A stretch of 64,000 nt of DNA, taken from Megalonaias nervosa. Its lineage: Eukaryota; Mollusca; Bivalvia; Unionida; Unionidae. The position numbers and the translations under genes were made by a program. The DNA lies in assembly GCA_016617855.1 (NCBI GenBank), contig JAECUM010003668.1, positions 1 to 64,000 on the forward strand, in the 5' to 3' direction. The notes beneath the pieces were generated by a model that saw nothing but the letters and a program-made list of their open reading frames with translations, ran no database searches and was not told the DNA's origin. Below are positions 1 to 15,650 of this stretch, piece after piece; the first letter of the stretch is position 1; each line of letters opens with the position of its first letter.

Positions 1-61
1 TCTCTACTGAATTCTGCATTTGTCCACCAAATTGACACAGTTTCTACTTTTTTCATTCGAG

Positions 62-249
62 GGAGTACCTGTTCACAATACCACGCAGTCTGCGTGGTGG
101 GTCCAATGGAACCTACTGTTTGTCCCTCAGAAACATTGACCATGACGACCCTGCAGGCTACAACTGTCAGGTGACCCTCTCGCTACTCAAATCCGAAGAG
201 AACATCACCAGAGTACGTGCGATTTATGGTTTCTACAGTTCAGAGCCAG
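62..249 (+). CDS. A2M-family gene, exon 1 of window (MG1 start)
   Basis: The acceptor is the AG at 60-61 after a T-rich tract; the donor is GT at 250. It reads EYLFTIPRSLRGGSNGTYC, the family's N-terminal MG1 strand (compare the usual YLVTAP-LRAG pattern). Sequons NGT and NIT and two cysteines are present. It enters one base into a codon and leaves after the first base of a codon (phase 1), so a coding exon with the signal peptide must lie upstream of the window. Confidence 0.9.
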
Positions 250-3200
250 GTAATCAATACTTTATGAATAAAGACCTTGAATATTTTTTTTTTTTTTTTA
301 AAAATGCAAAGAAGTTTCGTATCTAGTGATCTCTTTCGGGTCTTTTAGGATAGGGACTCAACCATTCTATTACAGCTCTTCGTCTGGGATGGACTCCTGA
401 TGTGAGCCGAAGGGGCGGTGTCCCCGGAAGCTCATACATTTTAAACATTCTCAGGTCCTAATTTTAATCACCCAATTGCTGTAAAAGAAACCTTACTCTA
501 GGAAACGTTGCGGTTTTTTCGCGTTCACTTTCGGAAAGAGGTGGGGACATCACCTACTTCCTTCCCCCTTGTTCTACCCTTACTCCGGTCGCTTGTGTAG
601 TTTATAGTTTTCGTATTTCATCTAGTCAGTAACACCGATATCGCATTCGACCTAGAGAAAGTAATGTTAGGGTACCGCATCCACACACTCATATAAAGTT
701 TTGGCAGGGTCTTATCTCCAAGGCTCCTAACTAAACTTTAGACTTTGTACTCCATCTAAGGAAATACTAGGAAGACGTAATTCTCTTTAACTGTTTATTA
801 TAGAAATACAGTACAGTTTTGTCTACGAGTCCCTACCTTTAGTGTACCCAATATACAACTGGAAGTACAATCGTACGCACCCCTACTAATAATTGCATAG
901 TCTACAACTAGAGGGATATTCGTTCAAATCAAGAACCGTGATCTTCTCTAGGCTAATTTCAGGACTTTATCTTATTTAAGTCTAAAACTTTTTCTTCAGG
1001 ACTGCATTCGTAACTGAAATACATACGTTTCGATCAAACATGAACATTAAGCGAAACTACACTTACATTTAACTCTGTAAAAAAAGTCTTAAATATTAAT
1101 CAATCCATAACTTTACCAGAGTCTCTGATTCGAGTTGTTCAGAATCTGTTCTTGATCCAAATGGAATTGAGCGAATAGCATTGAATTAAGAGTCATTATT
1201 TGTCTCCAAAAACGCGAATAATCCACAATTAATAATGCTGTTCCATCTGATAAGTAGCGAAAATCAACCACACTCCGATGCAAGTTAAGGGTCACATACG
1301 TCAAGTTTACCTATTTATAATCCTCTCGCTCAGCTTTCTTGAGATTTTGTCTCTTGGCGGCTGTACATTTGCACAGAGCTGACTCGTCAGGTTCGGAACC
1401 TCATCTGTCTGGCTCCCATGCTCCCCCAAATGCTTCTTACTAGGTTCCGTTTGGTTACCGTTACTTATATTTCATCTGGAGTTGGGAATGTTCTGTCCTC
1501 ACCTTGTATCTAGGGATACTTTCTCTCAGGGATATTGGCAGATGCGGAACTCCTCCCCTCCCAAAGACTCACTCAGCTGAGACTCCGATTCGGTATTAGT
1601 AGTCTTAACTCTCTTTACTGCGAAAACTCGTACGGGTTGCGTGCGCCTCTAGTAGTGTTAATTTTCTTGGTGTCACCTTCCTAAAGCAACGGTCCAGGCG
1701 TCTTCTCTCACAAATGTTTCATCATGTCCGTTAGGGTTGCCACCTGTCACTTATTTTAAAGAACCGTCCCGTATTGAATATTAAAATGTAGATTTGTAAT
1801 ATATCAGTTTGTTTGTGGCTCACAATTTTGTGTTCCAGAATTTGGAGCTTGTTAGCGGGCAGTGCTAATGCCAGTATGCTTTTGATTCGGCGAATAATCT
1901 AATCTGTAGCGTCAAGCCGCTCTGTACGCCATGCATACCAAATGTAGATGACCGTCCCAGTACTTTTGATTGGCTGCTACATTGCTCGTATCATATTTAT
2001 GAGAGTTCTGTTCATATGCTAGACCATCCCATCTAACTGAGGGTGGAAAGGCGTTCTACGAGTTTTATGACGAGAAACGAATACATATCTCGAAAATGCT
2101 TCGATTCAAACGCGTCCCTGATCAGTGTGCTCACTGTGATCAGTGTGTGATCGGAACCTGCTCACGAAATTATTAATAAAGGTCTCGATATCTGGCAGTT
2201 GCAAAGATTCAACCATTTCGTAAATTAGTCTTGAATAACATGTATACATTACGTGAATTAATCATTGGGAGTTGCCCCAATAAATCCATTTAAACTTTCT
2301 CCATGTACTCTCTTGCACTTGACATGTGCATCGGCGTTCGTCTTTGCGGAACGTGTAATTTTCTTTTAGTATAAGTTTCACCAGTCGCGCACCACGGGCA
2401 TATAAAGCGTTGATCACCGGGCCATTAGAAGTACTCCGTCGCAGACGTTCTGGTGCTTGTATCACTTGCTCAGGTGTTAAGTGACACGTGGTTTGTTCTA
2501 CAAAACATTTAAGATGTTAAGAGAGTTCTTTACCTTAATTGACTCTAGTACTGTTCAACAGTAAAATGATTGTTCTGATGAGTCCATTTAATTCAGAGAC
2601 TGTGCCCTTATAAATGACAGCTGACACATCATTTAAGTTCATCAGCCTCTTTGGAACCTATCCAACTTCTTACCCAGTCACTGACGATCTACCCACCAAT
2701 GTGCTTCTCTTGTCTGTGAACGACTTGATATCATTCCATAAAGCGGCAATAATCTCTTTTTTAAGCATTTGGTTTTAGCCCTTGTGGTTCAATCATTCTA
2801 CTATGGGATTGCATCACCACTGTTTCTTCCATGGCTATCGTGCAACATAAAAAATATTCTTCTAAGAATATCACTATGTCATCCTCTCCAAATCACAGAT
2901 GGCTGTCTTCTGAATGAAGCATACATATTCTCAAGCAGCAATTCGATCCTAATATTTCCCCCTTTTGCTGTAGCTAGTATCTCATGCGTTCTCATCACAC
3001 CACCAAGTCAGACATCGAAACACCAATTCCTCTTGTAGTGAGTTGTTTACTGTCAGGCAACGTGAGTTTCCTTTCATGGAACGGAACTCTGGTTTATTCT
3101 CAGGCGGGATTGCGTCACATGCCTCTTAGGGCACGGTTATAATCGCAGCTCCGGTATCAGGGAAACAGTTTGTACTCGTACAATTTTAACCGGAACATAC

Positions 3201-6200
3201 AGAGCACAGTCTATAGACGTTAAACTTCCACTACGTGCCTATATCTCCTTGCTTCGCTTGTATCATCTCTATCACCAATCATTTGTTCTTTATTTGTTAT
3301 TCCCCGTGCACTCTGGTTTTAATAAATGCGTAGATTATAACTAGAGGCTCGTTCGTTATAATTCAGAACCTTGGTATAGTCTCTAGACCTTATTCGGGAA
3401 TTTATATTATTCGGGTCTGATAATTCTTCTTCAGAACTAAGTCAGATTTCTTCTTCATACCTCGGGTGAGCTACATTCGTAACTGAAAGATATTCAGCCT
3501 AATACTTAAATTTCTATCAAATGGTCATGTGACTACACAGACACAACAGGGACTACATAAATCAAGACCATTAACCAACAAAAACACATTCCGTGGATGT
3601 AGTTCTCACAGAAACAGTCTTAAATGTAAATCAATCCATAACAATACACGCTCAATTATAGTCACATTGTCAAGTGCGTACAGACTTTGCCAAATACAAC
3701 CGAGACCGATGAATATCAGCCTCCTTAGAAGGCAATAGTTACTTTTTCATATCAAACCCTAAGTGAATCAGCAAGGTATGGCATTAAACATGCATTTATG
3801 ATATCTATGTATTATAAAATTGTTAGGAAGTGACGTATGGTGACTTAAATCAAATAAAAAACTATATCTGATGATCGAATATGAAATATGCAGTACCAAA
3901 AGTAAAAAATACATCAAATGTGAGCGGACATCGTTACGTCATGACGTCTCTATTCAGTTGATAATAGTATTGTCCGCAGGTGACGATATGGTTTCTCATC
4001 ACAGGACTGATTTTGAATCACATGAGAAAGGCATCCAATTTCATTTTGAAATAATTTGACTTTAATGAAACAGTAGATGTGACGAATGTAATACACTCAC
4101 TCTTGTAAAATTAATATGACTGGACTGTAGACGGATGTAATACACTCCCTCTTGTACAATTAATATAACAGGACTGTATGCGGATGGATATGCACATATG
4201 TATATGATTAAAATCTCCTTCATGAAGCAGTGCAGGGAATAAAAAAAAGTCATAATTATGTTTTGTGTTATAGTTTTTCCTTAATATCATAATCTATTTA
4301 TAGGATATCATTGACAACCAAGACTGTTCTTTGTCATGCTATTAAACTCAACTACGTAGCCCCCCCTTCCCCCCCCCAACTTTGTTGGGGTGGGTTGTAG
4401 TGGAAATTTGGTTATCGTTATCTAGAGGGTGATCGCCTTCGGTGTTATTGCCCGGATCGAGTAAATATTAATACAAAGTGTGAAACTTATAGGTGGAATA
4501 GATAGAGATTTGAGCAGATATATAAAACAGAATGACACGAGCCTCTGTACATGAAAATAACAATTTTAATCAATTACATAAATAACCGTGACAATGCATT
4601 ACATTAGGATGATACACTTCTTTTTGAAATAAATCATTCACCGAATTTCAAACACAAATATACTTCTATAAATAGCCGATCTGTTTTAAATAATAGAATT
4701 AGTTCATCATAGAATCGAGTGAACAATCGAAGTCATTGCCTTGTACAACTTCATAACCTGATTATTTCCGGTTTATTCCAAATTTATTGTGGCTGTTATT
4801 CTTGGTCCTTTCCACTTTTCTTTTCACTTCTCCAGACTCTCTATAGTCTCGCCTCTTTCGACCCCCGAACTTTGTGTGGGCAGGTGGATATGTAAGTATG
4901 TGATACGTAGATACTTCGATAGGTAGGTACGTGGATACGTCCAGTGGAGCTATTTCACCCCCAAAAATAAACAAAGAAGCAACCTAAATCTTCTGTCAGA
5001 TATCCTACTGGGAATAAATCATTACTCCCCCTCTCGTTATGTCAGATATCGTTCTATCGGAATTCAAACAGATACCAAAGGCTATCTGGTCAAGCTAAAC
5101 ATGGCAGACCATAAACAAACCTAGTTTCATAAGATTAATGTACTTCCTAACGGCTATTTCAACCTGACTCACATTAACATCCCGCAACACATAACAGTTC
5201 TGTTCCCGTCTCAATTACACAAATTAATGAATGAAATTCATTACATGGCTTAACTACGTTATTTCTAGCGAATATACACATTCAAGTCTCTAGCATATAT
5301 GAAATCTCACTTCATGGTTTAACAACGTTAATTTCAGTCAATACGCACTCAAGTCTTTATCATACGTGAAATCATCTAAGGTCGGTGAATTCAAAAGGAT
5401 TCTCGTAGCTCATATCAACTAAAGTAAGGCATGAAATTCTTAGATACATATTTTTCTATAACATCAAGACGACACATTCAAACAATTCGTCCAACTTATA
5501 TAAGAATATCATTGTACGGATTCATATAGATGAACTCACACAGTTGTATTCATATCAAGAGAATTGATCTACGAATTTAAACAAATAAATTCATGCAAAT
5601 GTAAGCAAATAAATCAAACAAATCGTTATATTGATATCAACGAATTACACGAGACTGGCGCAAAATACCTTGTGCTTTCAAGCTTCGCTCGCTTCTACCG
5701 CCAAAATCGTGTCCGTTGTCTTTCCAGACATCCGATCCCTTGGATAATTATTTTACGAGTGAATTTCTTCTAAATTCGACCTCGGAGTCTCCTACCTTTA
5801 TTTTCTCTTGCAGAAAAGTGTAGACTGACTAAAAATTTTGCTATGGGACATATTAAAACCAAGGAATTTTCGTGTGGGAACCACGCCCCTTATTTAACGT
5901 AACCAATCCGGATTAAATACATCTCCCGCCTTTTACAACTAGGCGCCAACTTGTAGTCTGCGTGACCGCTAGGTTCCCAAATAACTAATTCTGGAAAATC
6001 TCAAATCTGACAATTCCGATACAAAATCAAAGTTAACCTTTTACCTTCCAGTCTGTCTGACGGTTAAATAAACGAATGTTTAATTAAGAATCGTTTCTCT
6101 CCTGACACAGCCATTACAAATCCGTGCATTATGGTGATTAACACGTGCTGGTCCCCATAAATCTAATTAATCGTTCACCTGCCCAAATTAATGTGCTCTT

Positions 6201-7253
6201 CATAGATCAACAGAAATTTGCACCCTTACAAACTCTATTTCAGACTGGAGCCAATGTATGAACTTCGATGTCCCCTCCAAAGCTGATCAATACGCAGCAT
6301 CTGTCACAGTACAGATTGATGGAAAGGAACTTTTTACGCATGAGGAAAAAGTGAATGTGTGGATAGCCAAGAACATCACACTCATACAGACAGACAAACC
6401 TATGTATAAACCAGGACAGACAGGTTGGACATTTCATTGTGTAAATCATACTTAAGTATTAACATTTCCTTTAGACTAAAGTTCTGAATAGTAGATACTG
6501 CATATCGAAATGACATGCACAACTTTTTAATTTGTGATAATTATGATGTGGATTCATAAAATCTTCAAACTTTAAAGACATTTTCAAGCGGTTTAACCAG
6601 TATATCAAGATAGATAATTAATTAAACCTTAATCCTTGATAAAAATTTCATGAGACTGACAATATTTAGCATCTTTAAAATACTTTAAGATAGGAAAAAA
6701 GATGTTGAGATTTTAAACTATTAATGTTGCGGACAAAAAACATTGCCTAAGTTCGAGTTACTCCTTTGAAAAAACAACGGTGTAAAAGAATGTACTCAAC
6801 AAAATGGATCAAAAGGATACCATTTAAAATATTTGTTTAAGCTAAGACCATTTCTTGATAAAAAATGGAGTTGGCTGCTTGAATAATAACGATAGTAATG
6901 AAAATAATGATATAATTTTAATTGTACTTTAAAATTATTTCTATACGGATATGCAAATGCTGGCAGTAAATAGTTACTGAAATCAGTACTTAACTGTCAA
7001 CTTTTGTTTATTTCAGTCAAGTTTAGGATCCTTCGCATGGACTACAATTTATTACCACTAACAAATCCGGTAAGTCAAACCATGTGCTTTGAAATTTGCT
7101 TTTGAATATAAACAAGACATAAATCAATCCAGATGAAAAAGGACAACTAATTAGGAACTTTCACATCATAAACTCCTTATTAGATGTAAAATTGTCTCCA
7201 TAAGCAGCATTTTGTGAAAAACTTAAATTAAGACATAGGTTCTTCCAAATCAG

Positions 7254-7327
<74 letters not shown>

Positions 7328-10300
7328 TTACCCATGTGCTATAAACGCTACTACATAATTTTATCATGAATTTCTCTTTCAGTTTGTGCTTATTACCATT
7401 AATAATCCCGGAGGTGTACGGGTTATGCAGTGGAAGAATGTAGATGCATCTAAAGGTGTGTTAATGCATGGACAATTGTTATTGTTACGAGTTAAGGCCA
7501 GGTTACCTGGTAAGAGTTAAACGAATACCGTATATACTCTCTTATAAATTAAATACAACTGCAAACAACAGACACTGATCTGCCGTTACATAATGCGTCG
7601 GCAGATCAGGGTCTATGTTGTTTGCTCTGTTGATTACTCATTGCAAACTGAACAGACCCTGACCTACTGGCACACTTTGCAGTTTGCATTTGGGCTCGAC
7701 TTACAAGCGAGTGTATAACGGTTTGATTTATGACATTTACATGTCTTTGATTGCTTCAGCAGACAGTATTACTTACCTCCGGATGTTGGGACTGAGGTGT
7801 CAAAAGTAACATTTTTTAAAGTGAACATTTTTAACAGTTATATACAGAAATCTCAGAATGGTTTGTACTTTTTACTAGCATGTTCATCTGTAATGAACGG
7901 TTGTTACGATAACCGGTACACTTACATCTTTAGTTGTTGGGAAATTGTATATTTGAAAACAATATTGTTTTTGTTGTGAGAAAAATTAGAAAACATGAAT
8001 TATTGCATTGTATGTATTATATGTATTAACTGTTAGATTCTTAGAAATTATATCGTGGATCTCATTAAATCGTGGTGATATTGGTATCCTGATATTTTTA
8101 GGATGTGTATGGATTTATTACTTTCATTTGTACTATTTTTTTATGTTTATTGTGTGCATTTATCTATCTGATTAATAGGACTGGTCAGTTTGGAGATGAA
8201 ATTGTCAGACGATCCAATACTTGGAACTTGGAACATTAAGGTTCATGGAGCAGACGAAACATATCAGTCCTTTAAGGTCGAGGAATATGGTAATAATTAC
8301 ATTGTTTTGTCAGTTTTTCAATAGATCTGGTTTGCATAGCGTATGCATTTGATAATAGTCATATGTTTTTTCCTTCATATCATATTTAATATGCAGTTAA
8401 TCAATTGTTGTTCATGGGCAACTTATTTGTGATGTTGTGACAAAACTGAATGCCATTTTTGCTAAACTCAAGGAAACTTGTCCCTACAAAAATAAATGAA
8501 TTCCCATTAAACTGATAATCTTACTGCCTAATCTGGGTCTTATATAATTACAATATATCTCGGATTATTTGTATTAAAATGTTCATGTCTCTTTTGATTA
8601 TTACCAAGGGGAATACTAACAGCTTTCTTATATAACATGGAGCCTGCCAACTGAACGTTCATGGCCATTATAGCATTCACATCCATAAGTGGTGATGTTG
8701 CATTGTGAAAACATCTCGGTCAACATTTTCTCTAGAACAAAAAGTGTAGACTTTTCATCTTGCCTGTTAATAGCGAGACATAGGTATCACTTTTTCAGCA
8801 AGGAAAGCGACCGTATCAATAATTTTATGGGATGTGTTGAAGTTTTTGAAAATCACAAGCCTACCACATCAGGAATAGATTCAGCTGCTATTTTGGTAGG
8901 CTATTACTATACGTCTATAGTTTTTAGCAGTTCCCCTATAGCCAGCGTGAGCAGACTCAGCGCTATTCGCAGTTCAGCTGAACACCTGCGTTATTTTTTC
9001 CAGACAGATGGTTTATGTGCACTTGTTTATGAGCTAGCGACTGTTCTATCTCTTTCCTAATGTACTGCACCGGTATGGTCAAGAACCCCATTAAAATGAC
9101 CAACTTTTGTTTAATGATTGCTACTTCATTTCTTCGTCAAATACATTATTCGATCATAATATATTAAAAACATCCACAACCTTGCAAACAAACAGCCATC
9201 CAAAGCGAAAAAATAAGTTAATCACGTCCTCTGGCTTGTTTTAGTAGTAAGAGTGCGTAAGAGTCATCTGATTACTGAGAGGGAAGTTAGACAAAGGTAG
9301 ATTCCCCATGTATTGGCGACATGGCGCCAAAACCTGTCATTCGCCATTTTGTATTTCATCTCATGCCAAGTCAGCAGTATCTCTCATAATGCCTTGTAAA
9401 TATCTTTCATTTTCTTCCATTTCTCAAGTTCAAGCGATGCTTAGTGATGTTCTCACAGCATGAAAGTACACTCCATCGTTTTCATCGTTGATTTTCACTG
9501 TCTTCGTCGAAGCTGAATATGTTGTATCTCAGCTGCCTGTTACGATAAACCAATCGACGCCATCTTAAGTCTTTACTGAGAACTGTAGTGGTCAATAGTA
9601 GTTAAAAATGCGTCTCAGCATTTATAAGTAAGTGATAGCTTATTCCAAATAATTAAATCAGTTCTGTAATTTTCTTTGGCGTTTATTCAGTTTCTTACCA
9701 TAGACTTCAATGTTAGCCTGGCATTAAGCTTGACTGATTTTGGTTGAATATGTTATTGTTCTGTTCTCTTTAATTACTCCAAACAATTAGCAAAAATATA
9801 TGTGGAAAATATCAAAGGTTTGAGCTGACTCAAGGTAATTATCATGTATGTATTACCTCTATGAAGTGTCAATCAAATCATAAAGGCGAAATCTGAGCTC
9901 ACTGGAAGGAGGACAGAGGGGGCAATGGTTTATGCTCAACAGCCGTGAATCTACCAGTCAAGAATATTGCATAGTATTTTTTCCACGATGCCTCCCCCCA
10001 TAATTGTCATCACTGCTACCATTCTCTTCCGGTCAGGCCAGCACTGAACAGATTACAGGACCGGCACCGACGACACGGTACGGTGACCAGCATGAACCAG
10101 TTCTTGACAACCCATCACTGTACTTACACTCTAGTACTGACCGCTCCGGTGGATTAGTAGGTAGAGCGTCCGCCTCGAATGCAGGAGGTCGCGGGTTCGA
10201 TCGCCGGCCGAGTCATACCAAAGACTTATACAAATGGTGCTAACAGCTGCCTCGTTCGGCGCTCAGCGTTAAGAGGTTAGTGTTACGACTGGTCGGCCTG

Positions 10301-13300
10301 ATGTCAGAATAATGTGACTGGGTGGGACATCATACTACATGTCTGCCACATGATGCCCCAGTGCTAGACATCACTATAAACTGCCACACTGGACATCGTA
10401 GCGATATGACTGAAAAATTGTTAAAGCTACGTTAAAAATGCAAATCACACACTCACACACACCGTGGTACTGGCTATAATCATCTGTTCCTCTATCGCAT
10501 GTACCGGACATAAACACCAAACATCAGCCGGCATCGTTCTTTTATCCTGTCCAATCACAGCACCGTCTCAATTCATGTCCAATATCACTGGTTTGGGTAC
10601 AGTGATCTATCTTCCAGACATACCCAAACCAAGACCCAAAATGCAAACTAAATCCGTGATCAGGTCACGCTAATCCCATTCCAATTTTTGTCTCGGACGC
10701 ACAGTGCAACTGCAAAGATTTATTCATCAAATATCTCACAATATCCAGTATCGGACCTATGAATACAATAAGGACCCGCACTGGCAGAACGTTGATCCAT
10801 CATCTGTCTTGGCTCCGTTGTGACCAACTACTGACTGTAGTGATTTTAATTTCACGGATGCACGGTACACAACTCAGACTTTCGATGACATTCAAAGTCA
10901 ATGAATGAAGTATACAGTCTCTGATCATGGACGGACTCTCAGCCTCGTTATCGCCTCTAACTACCTGTTCTTCCGTCCAGTGGTTGTTACCATTGCGGGT
11001 GGCTTCTTTTATTTCTTCACATCTCTGACTTCAAGATGTGCGCTTGCAAGCCCATTCTGCTCTACTGAGTCTGGCATTGTCCAGGGAAGACTCAGCCTTC
11101 AGCGTACACAATGAAGATGTCTTAAGACTTCTGCCTCAAGAATTATGTACTTATCCTACTGTTCCGTCAATGTCTTCTGATGAAATTCAGCACCCATTGA
11201 CATTTTAGTCAAGAAAGACTAGCTTCCAGTCCTCTTTCAAACAGCAACCGCAGTCCTTTCGAGAAAGGCAACGTCAAGACCCCAGTGGTAAACATGCATT
11301 TCGTCTCAAAGAGACAACTCCATCTAACTTAAAATCATACTTTGAACAAAACAAACACAAGAAATCTTTCAACCGAAGTCCCATTCGTTGACACAGCTAT
11401 TGCAGGCTTAAGAATGTCAAAGCCATGTTCTATATTCATGAACCTGAAATCTTTCCTGAACACAAAAACTGGTCCTCATGAAAGATTAGTTTCATGCTTA
11501 ATCTGGTCTCCATTAATCTGGTCTCCATGGCTATCCTTTGGCAAGCTGAAATGGCCTAGGTCCCTCTACTGAGGACCCCATTCAACTGATATGACTGTGA
11601 GTCAAGTTCGTGTACACAACAGATCAGCTCATCACTCACTCTCCAAATCCAAAGCAATTTCTGTTGACATCCACCTCATGGCTAGAGGTGCATTCCTATC
11701 CCCGTCCGGCTGCTCAAAGATACCCACAAGGCAACACTGAGATTTCAGCCACTGTTTTTCAACGTTCTATTCCACGGTCACACAGAGGAGGTTAGAACAC
11801 AGGCTGCTAAGGAGGAAAAACCTGGTGAAGACCAGCGAACCACACACTAGTCGCCGTTTTCAAAGAGGAAACAGAGGAAAGACAGGAAAGGCCCTTCGTC
11901 CAAACTTAGTGCTCAACTAAGGACCAGTTTCCTTGAATGAATGATAACAGGACACGGGGAGAGAAGGACCTTTTTTGGCTTATTTTTCTCATCAGCCTCC
12001 TTCCAACATATAAACATGCCACGCTTGTTAATCCATTTTCTGGTGGGTCGAAGATTTATGAATTTTACCATGGAATGTGACAGACTCTGGTCCGAGGACC
12101 CGTGGATCTTAGAAGTCGTCTTGGAGCACATCCAAATCACTTCCTCCACCCTCCTTTGCCATCACTCGTTTGACTATAGACGTACCCAGAGACCCCAAGA
12201 AGGTAAATGTTCTGCAGCAGGAAACAGATTTTCTCATTAACATAGCGGTTGAGACCGTTCACAAAAAAACTCGCTGTAGCAACAGAGACTCGGTGGTCGA
12301 ACCTCAATACCATCTGACATAGACTCTCTACGATCAGCTTAGACGACCAAGATGCAAGGATTTGTATTCCCATTCACAGGTTCTCCAAGAAATTTCAAAG
12401 GCTCCCTCCAAGGTACCACGTCTCCAGGACCACTTCCTCGTCCATGACATCGAATTCTCTGGACCACATCCTCCAAAAATAAAAAAGAAACGAAAGGTAA
12501 ACAATCTTTTGTTCAAAGAAGTGATATCCCTTGTTCCTCTCTTGCTTCACTCACGATTCCTTTTCATCAAGGACAGCTCCAGTTTTATAAAGTTCCACAT
12601 TTGCAGTCATTTGGACATACGGTTTACAAGCTTTCTCACTTGAATTCACTTCCATCAGGATTGTGCCCTAAAGATCGCCCTCATGGTGTCTTCTTTCTTT
12701 TTGGAGAGTGTAATATTAGCCTGGGAATCCCTCAATGCAGCAGTGGATCTTCCCGCCTTAGCCTGCCTGCATATGATACCCCTGTAACAGGATTTGACCT
12801 GAATGGATGCTTGTATTAAATGACAACACAACACAATGTGATGAAAGTTGGAAGTTTATGAAATGAATTAATAAAAAATATGTATATCCTCTTTAACATA
12901 TACAGTGTGATTCATTCATTCTCCAAACACACGACTCATTCGATTACTTAACACAAACATTCACAAATGGAAAAACAAAAATGTGATTCATATATTCAAA
13001 AATGAAGGTAAGATTCATATAATCTCATGTAATGAATGTAAGATTCATATAATATCATGTAATGAAAGTAAGATTCAAATAATCTCATGTAATGAAAGTG
13101 AGATTCAAATAATCTCGTGTAATGAAAGTGAGATTCAAATAATATCATGTAATGAAGGTAACACAATTGTATTCGATTGAACCATCAATTGAAACAAATA
13201 TGATCAATTGAATCATCATAAATTGTACCAAACACATGACTCGTGACTCAGTCATATGTACAGCCCGTACAGTTCATAACCACGTATGACTCATAAATAT

Positions 13301-15615
13301 TTGTAAAAACTTGCAACGAAACATTTTGACCTGGTTTACATGTCCATTGTCAAACCACACAGTTCTCCTGAATTCTTGGGTTGGTCCACACTTGTATTGT
13401 ATTGGCCACACACACCCTTCATGGGTCCACCATGCGTACAAGTTTACAAATCAGCAGTTCCGTCCTTGTATGGCCTTGATGGTCACAACTGCTTCCATCC
13501 CCATACAGACATACAGGCGACCAGACCGACAGCCTGATATACCCGCACACACACACGCACAGCCAAAATAAAACTAAACTGGTCATAAAAACAGGTACGG
13601 AATTAAAATCTACAGATACATGCTACTAAATTAAACTTTTAATAGCAACTTGTAACAATTCAAAAGTTAACGTTTCAAATCCGCGTAATGGTAAAGACAA
13701 CATTTCACGCTACGACATTAAAACTGAATATGCTTCACATATCAAATAAAATAAAAATGTAACACTCACCCCTATGGCTGTAGAACAAAAATGGAGAACG
13801 TACACTCCTTGACAAGATCCAAAAGACCAATGTGTCAATTAGAGAAGAAACTTGTCTTAAATCTCCAGGAGAATGAGTATTAGTAAGGGTAAAAACACCC
13901 GTGCATACCGTGCTTTTAGTGTCTCTCGCCGCAAGTGATCTACGACGGGATACATGCTAGTTCAGTCGCTTAACTAGAAAAATAATTATCCACCCTAGGT
14001 AACGTTGTACGCATGTACGACGAAAATGATCAAATCGTTCTAAGGCAAAAACAAGTTATTTCTTGCCTTATTCTGTGACAACCCCATTGATATTCCTTCC
14101 ATCTCAGTGGTAGCCGAAACTTTGAAAAAATGTTTCAAGTTTAGGATTACATGAGGCTTAATTTCGGCACATTGAATGACCTCACAAGTTATAGGGGATA
14201 TTCCATTTCAGCACCAGTCACTGGAAATCGCAATATACACATCTTCAATACAAGTGTCTGGGTTGCCCATCTTCTGCCCTCCTTTCCGGTGAGCGGGGTT
14301 TGATCCCTAAAGGAGCGATCCACGAACACTAAACTTCTGAAGATAAAGCAATAGCCGGATGCCTTTTGATTGTGGCGGAAGACGCTGTCAAATAAGGCAG
14401 TCTGATTTTTTTTTTCACCTTCTGTTGACAGTTACCGCCGAGTCCTTATTTCTCTGATTTGGGATTTTCCTAGGCGGTGTCGTCGTAGACAAATCAACAT
14501 TTAAGCCTGCCCCACCCAAGTCATGGTCGCTTTCCTCGCGAACTCGCTGTCATGAGAGAATCAAGCCTTTTACGTGGGATTCATAATGGACCTTTCTCCA
14601 ACAAGGTGGAACTGTAAATTTCCCCATCCTTCTTCCCTTCTCTCAAGCCCAGAATTCTAGAAAGTCTACGTTCTTTATCTGATCTGGAACAGTCGTGTTG
14701 TATATGCTATTCACCACATATCTGAGATTCCCGAAGTCATTCAGAAAAAGGCAGATTCCGAGTATATACTAATAATTATTTCTCCCTCAAGGAGTGAAAA
14801 TCATGGCTCAACAACCTCCTAAATATCCTACCTTCTCCAAACCTGCCCCAAAATGCGCTTGCAGGCTTTGCTTCCCAACCCAGAAATGCAAAACGTCTAT
14901 GCCTTGCTGTTATAAAATAAACATCAGAAAGAAACATTTATGTCAATAAGCGGTGGACATAACTGACCTGGCAAGACGGTCCACCAATTTCAAATCTCTT
15001 GATGAGAAATGAAGAGTCTTCGCAATGGAGCACGTAGCCAACCATAACTAATCTCTCTGTTGAAGTCTCACTCTTACAAATAGCTAACCTATTTCAATTA
15101 CTTTTTTTTTAAGGAAGAACATTAGCCCTGATAACAATCAAGAGCTGCCATTCCACGATTTTCGACATGTTTCTCCATTATGAAAGGAGGGACATAGGTC
15201 AGGAAAAGTACATCCCCGACATATAGCCATTTTCAATGTCATTCATGAAAATAAAAAGTAAAGGCCCTTCGCCCTAAATGGAACCTATCATTGGTTTTGA
15301 TATGTCTGAACAAGTCACACTTTCAACCGCTGCCTAAATCTGGCTCATCTTGCGTGTATAACCTGCTTCCTAGTCACTTTAGCCATAGAAGGCAGAATCA
15401 GTGAAATTCATGTCTTGTCGGTCGACCAGAACCAGCTGCATTTCCATCACGATGGCTTGATTTCTCTTATGAAGGTCCCCTGCTTCTTTACAAAGAACAT
15501 GCTCGTGCTCATGGGACATTAGTCCTCCGTTTTGATTTATTTTGTTGACACTTCTACCCAACAACATCTTCAGGACTTCATCAATGCAATAAAGTGGGGC
15601 CTGAGACATACTAAG

Positions 15616-15650
<35 letters not shown>

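Larger units (their letters stand above)
6424..8178 (+). other. Introns 2-4 region (non-exon parts)
   Basis: Short introns around exons 3 and 4. They hold a (TA)n microsatellite (7,255-7,323) and a small terminal-inverted-repeat element (7,527-7,721); the rest is AT-rich sequence without recognised content. Confidence 0.6.

Noticed and set aside
250..8300. Idea that exons 1-5 and exons 6-16 belong to different genes because of the CpG boundary
   Set aside because: The split codon between exons 5 and 6 rebuilds the invariant VEEYVLPKFEV linker in correct phase, so they are one gene.
8689..9060. 123-codon plus-strand frame in intron 5
   Set aside because: No recognisable domain, no splice partners in phase with the A2M exons, and composition like the surrounding intron.
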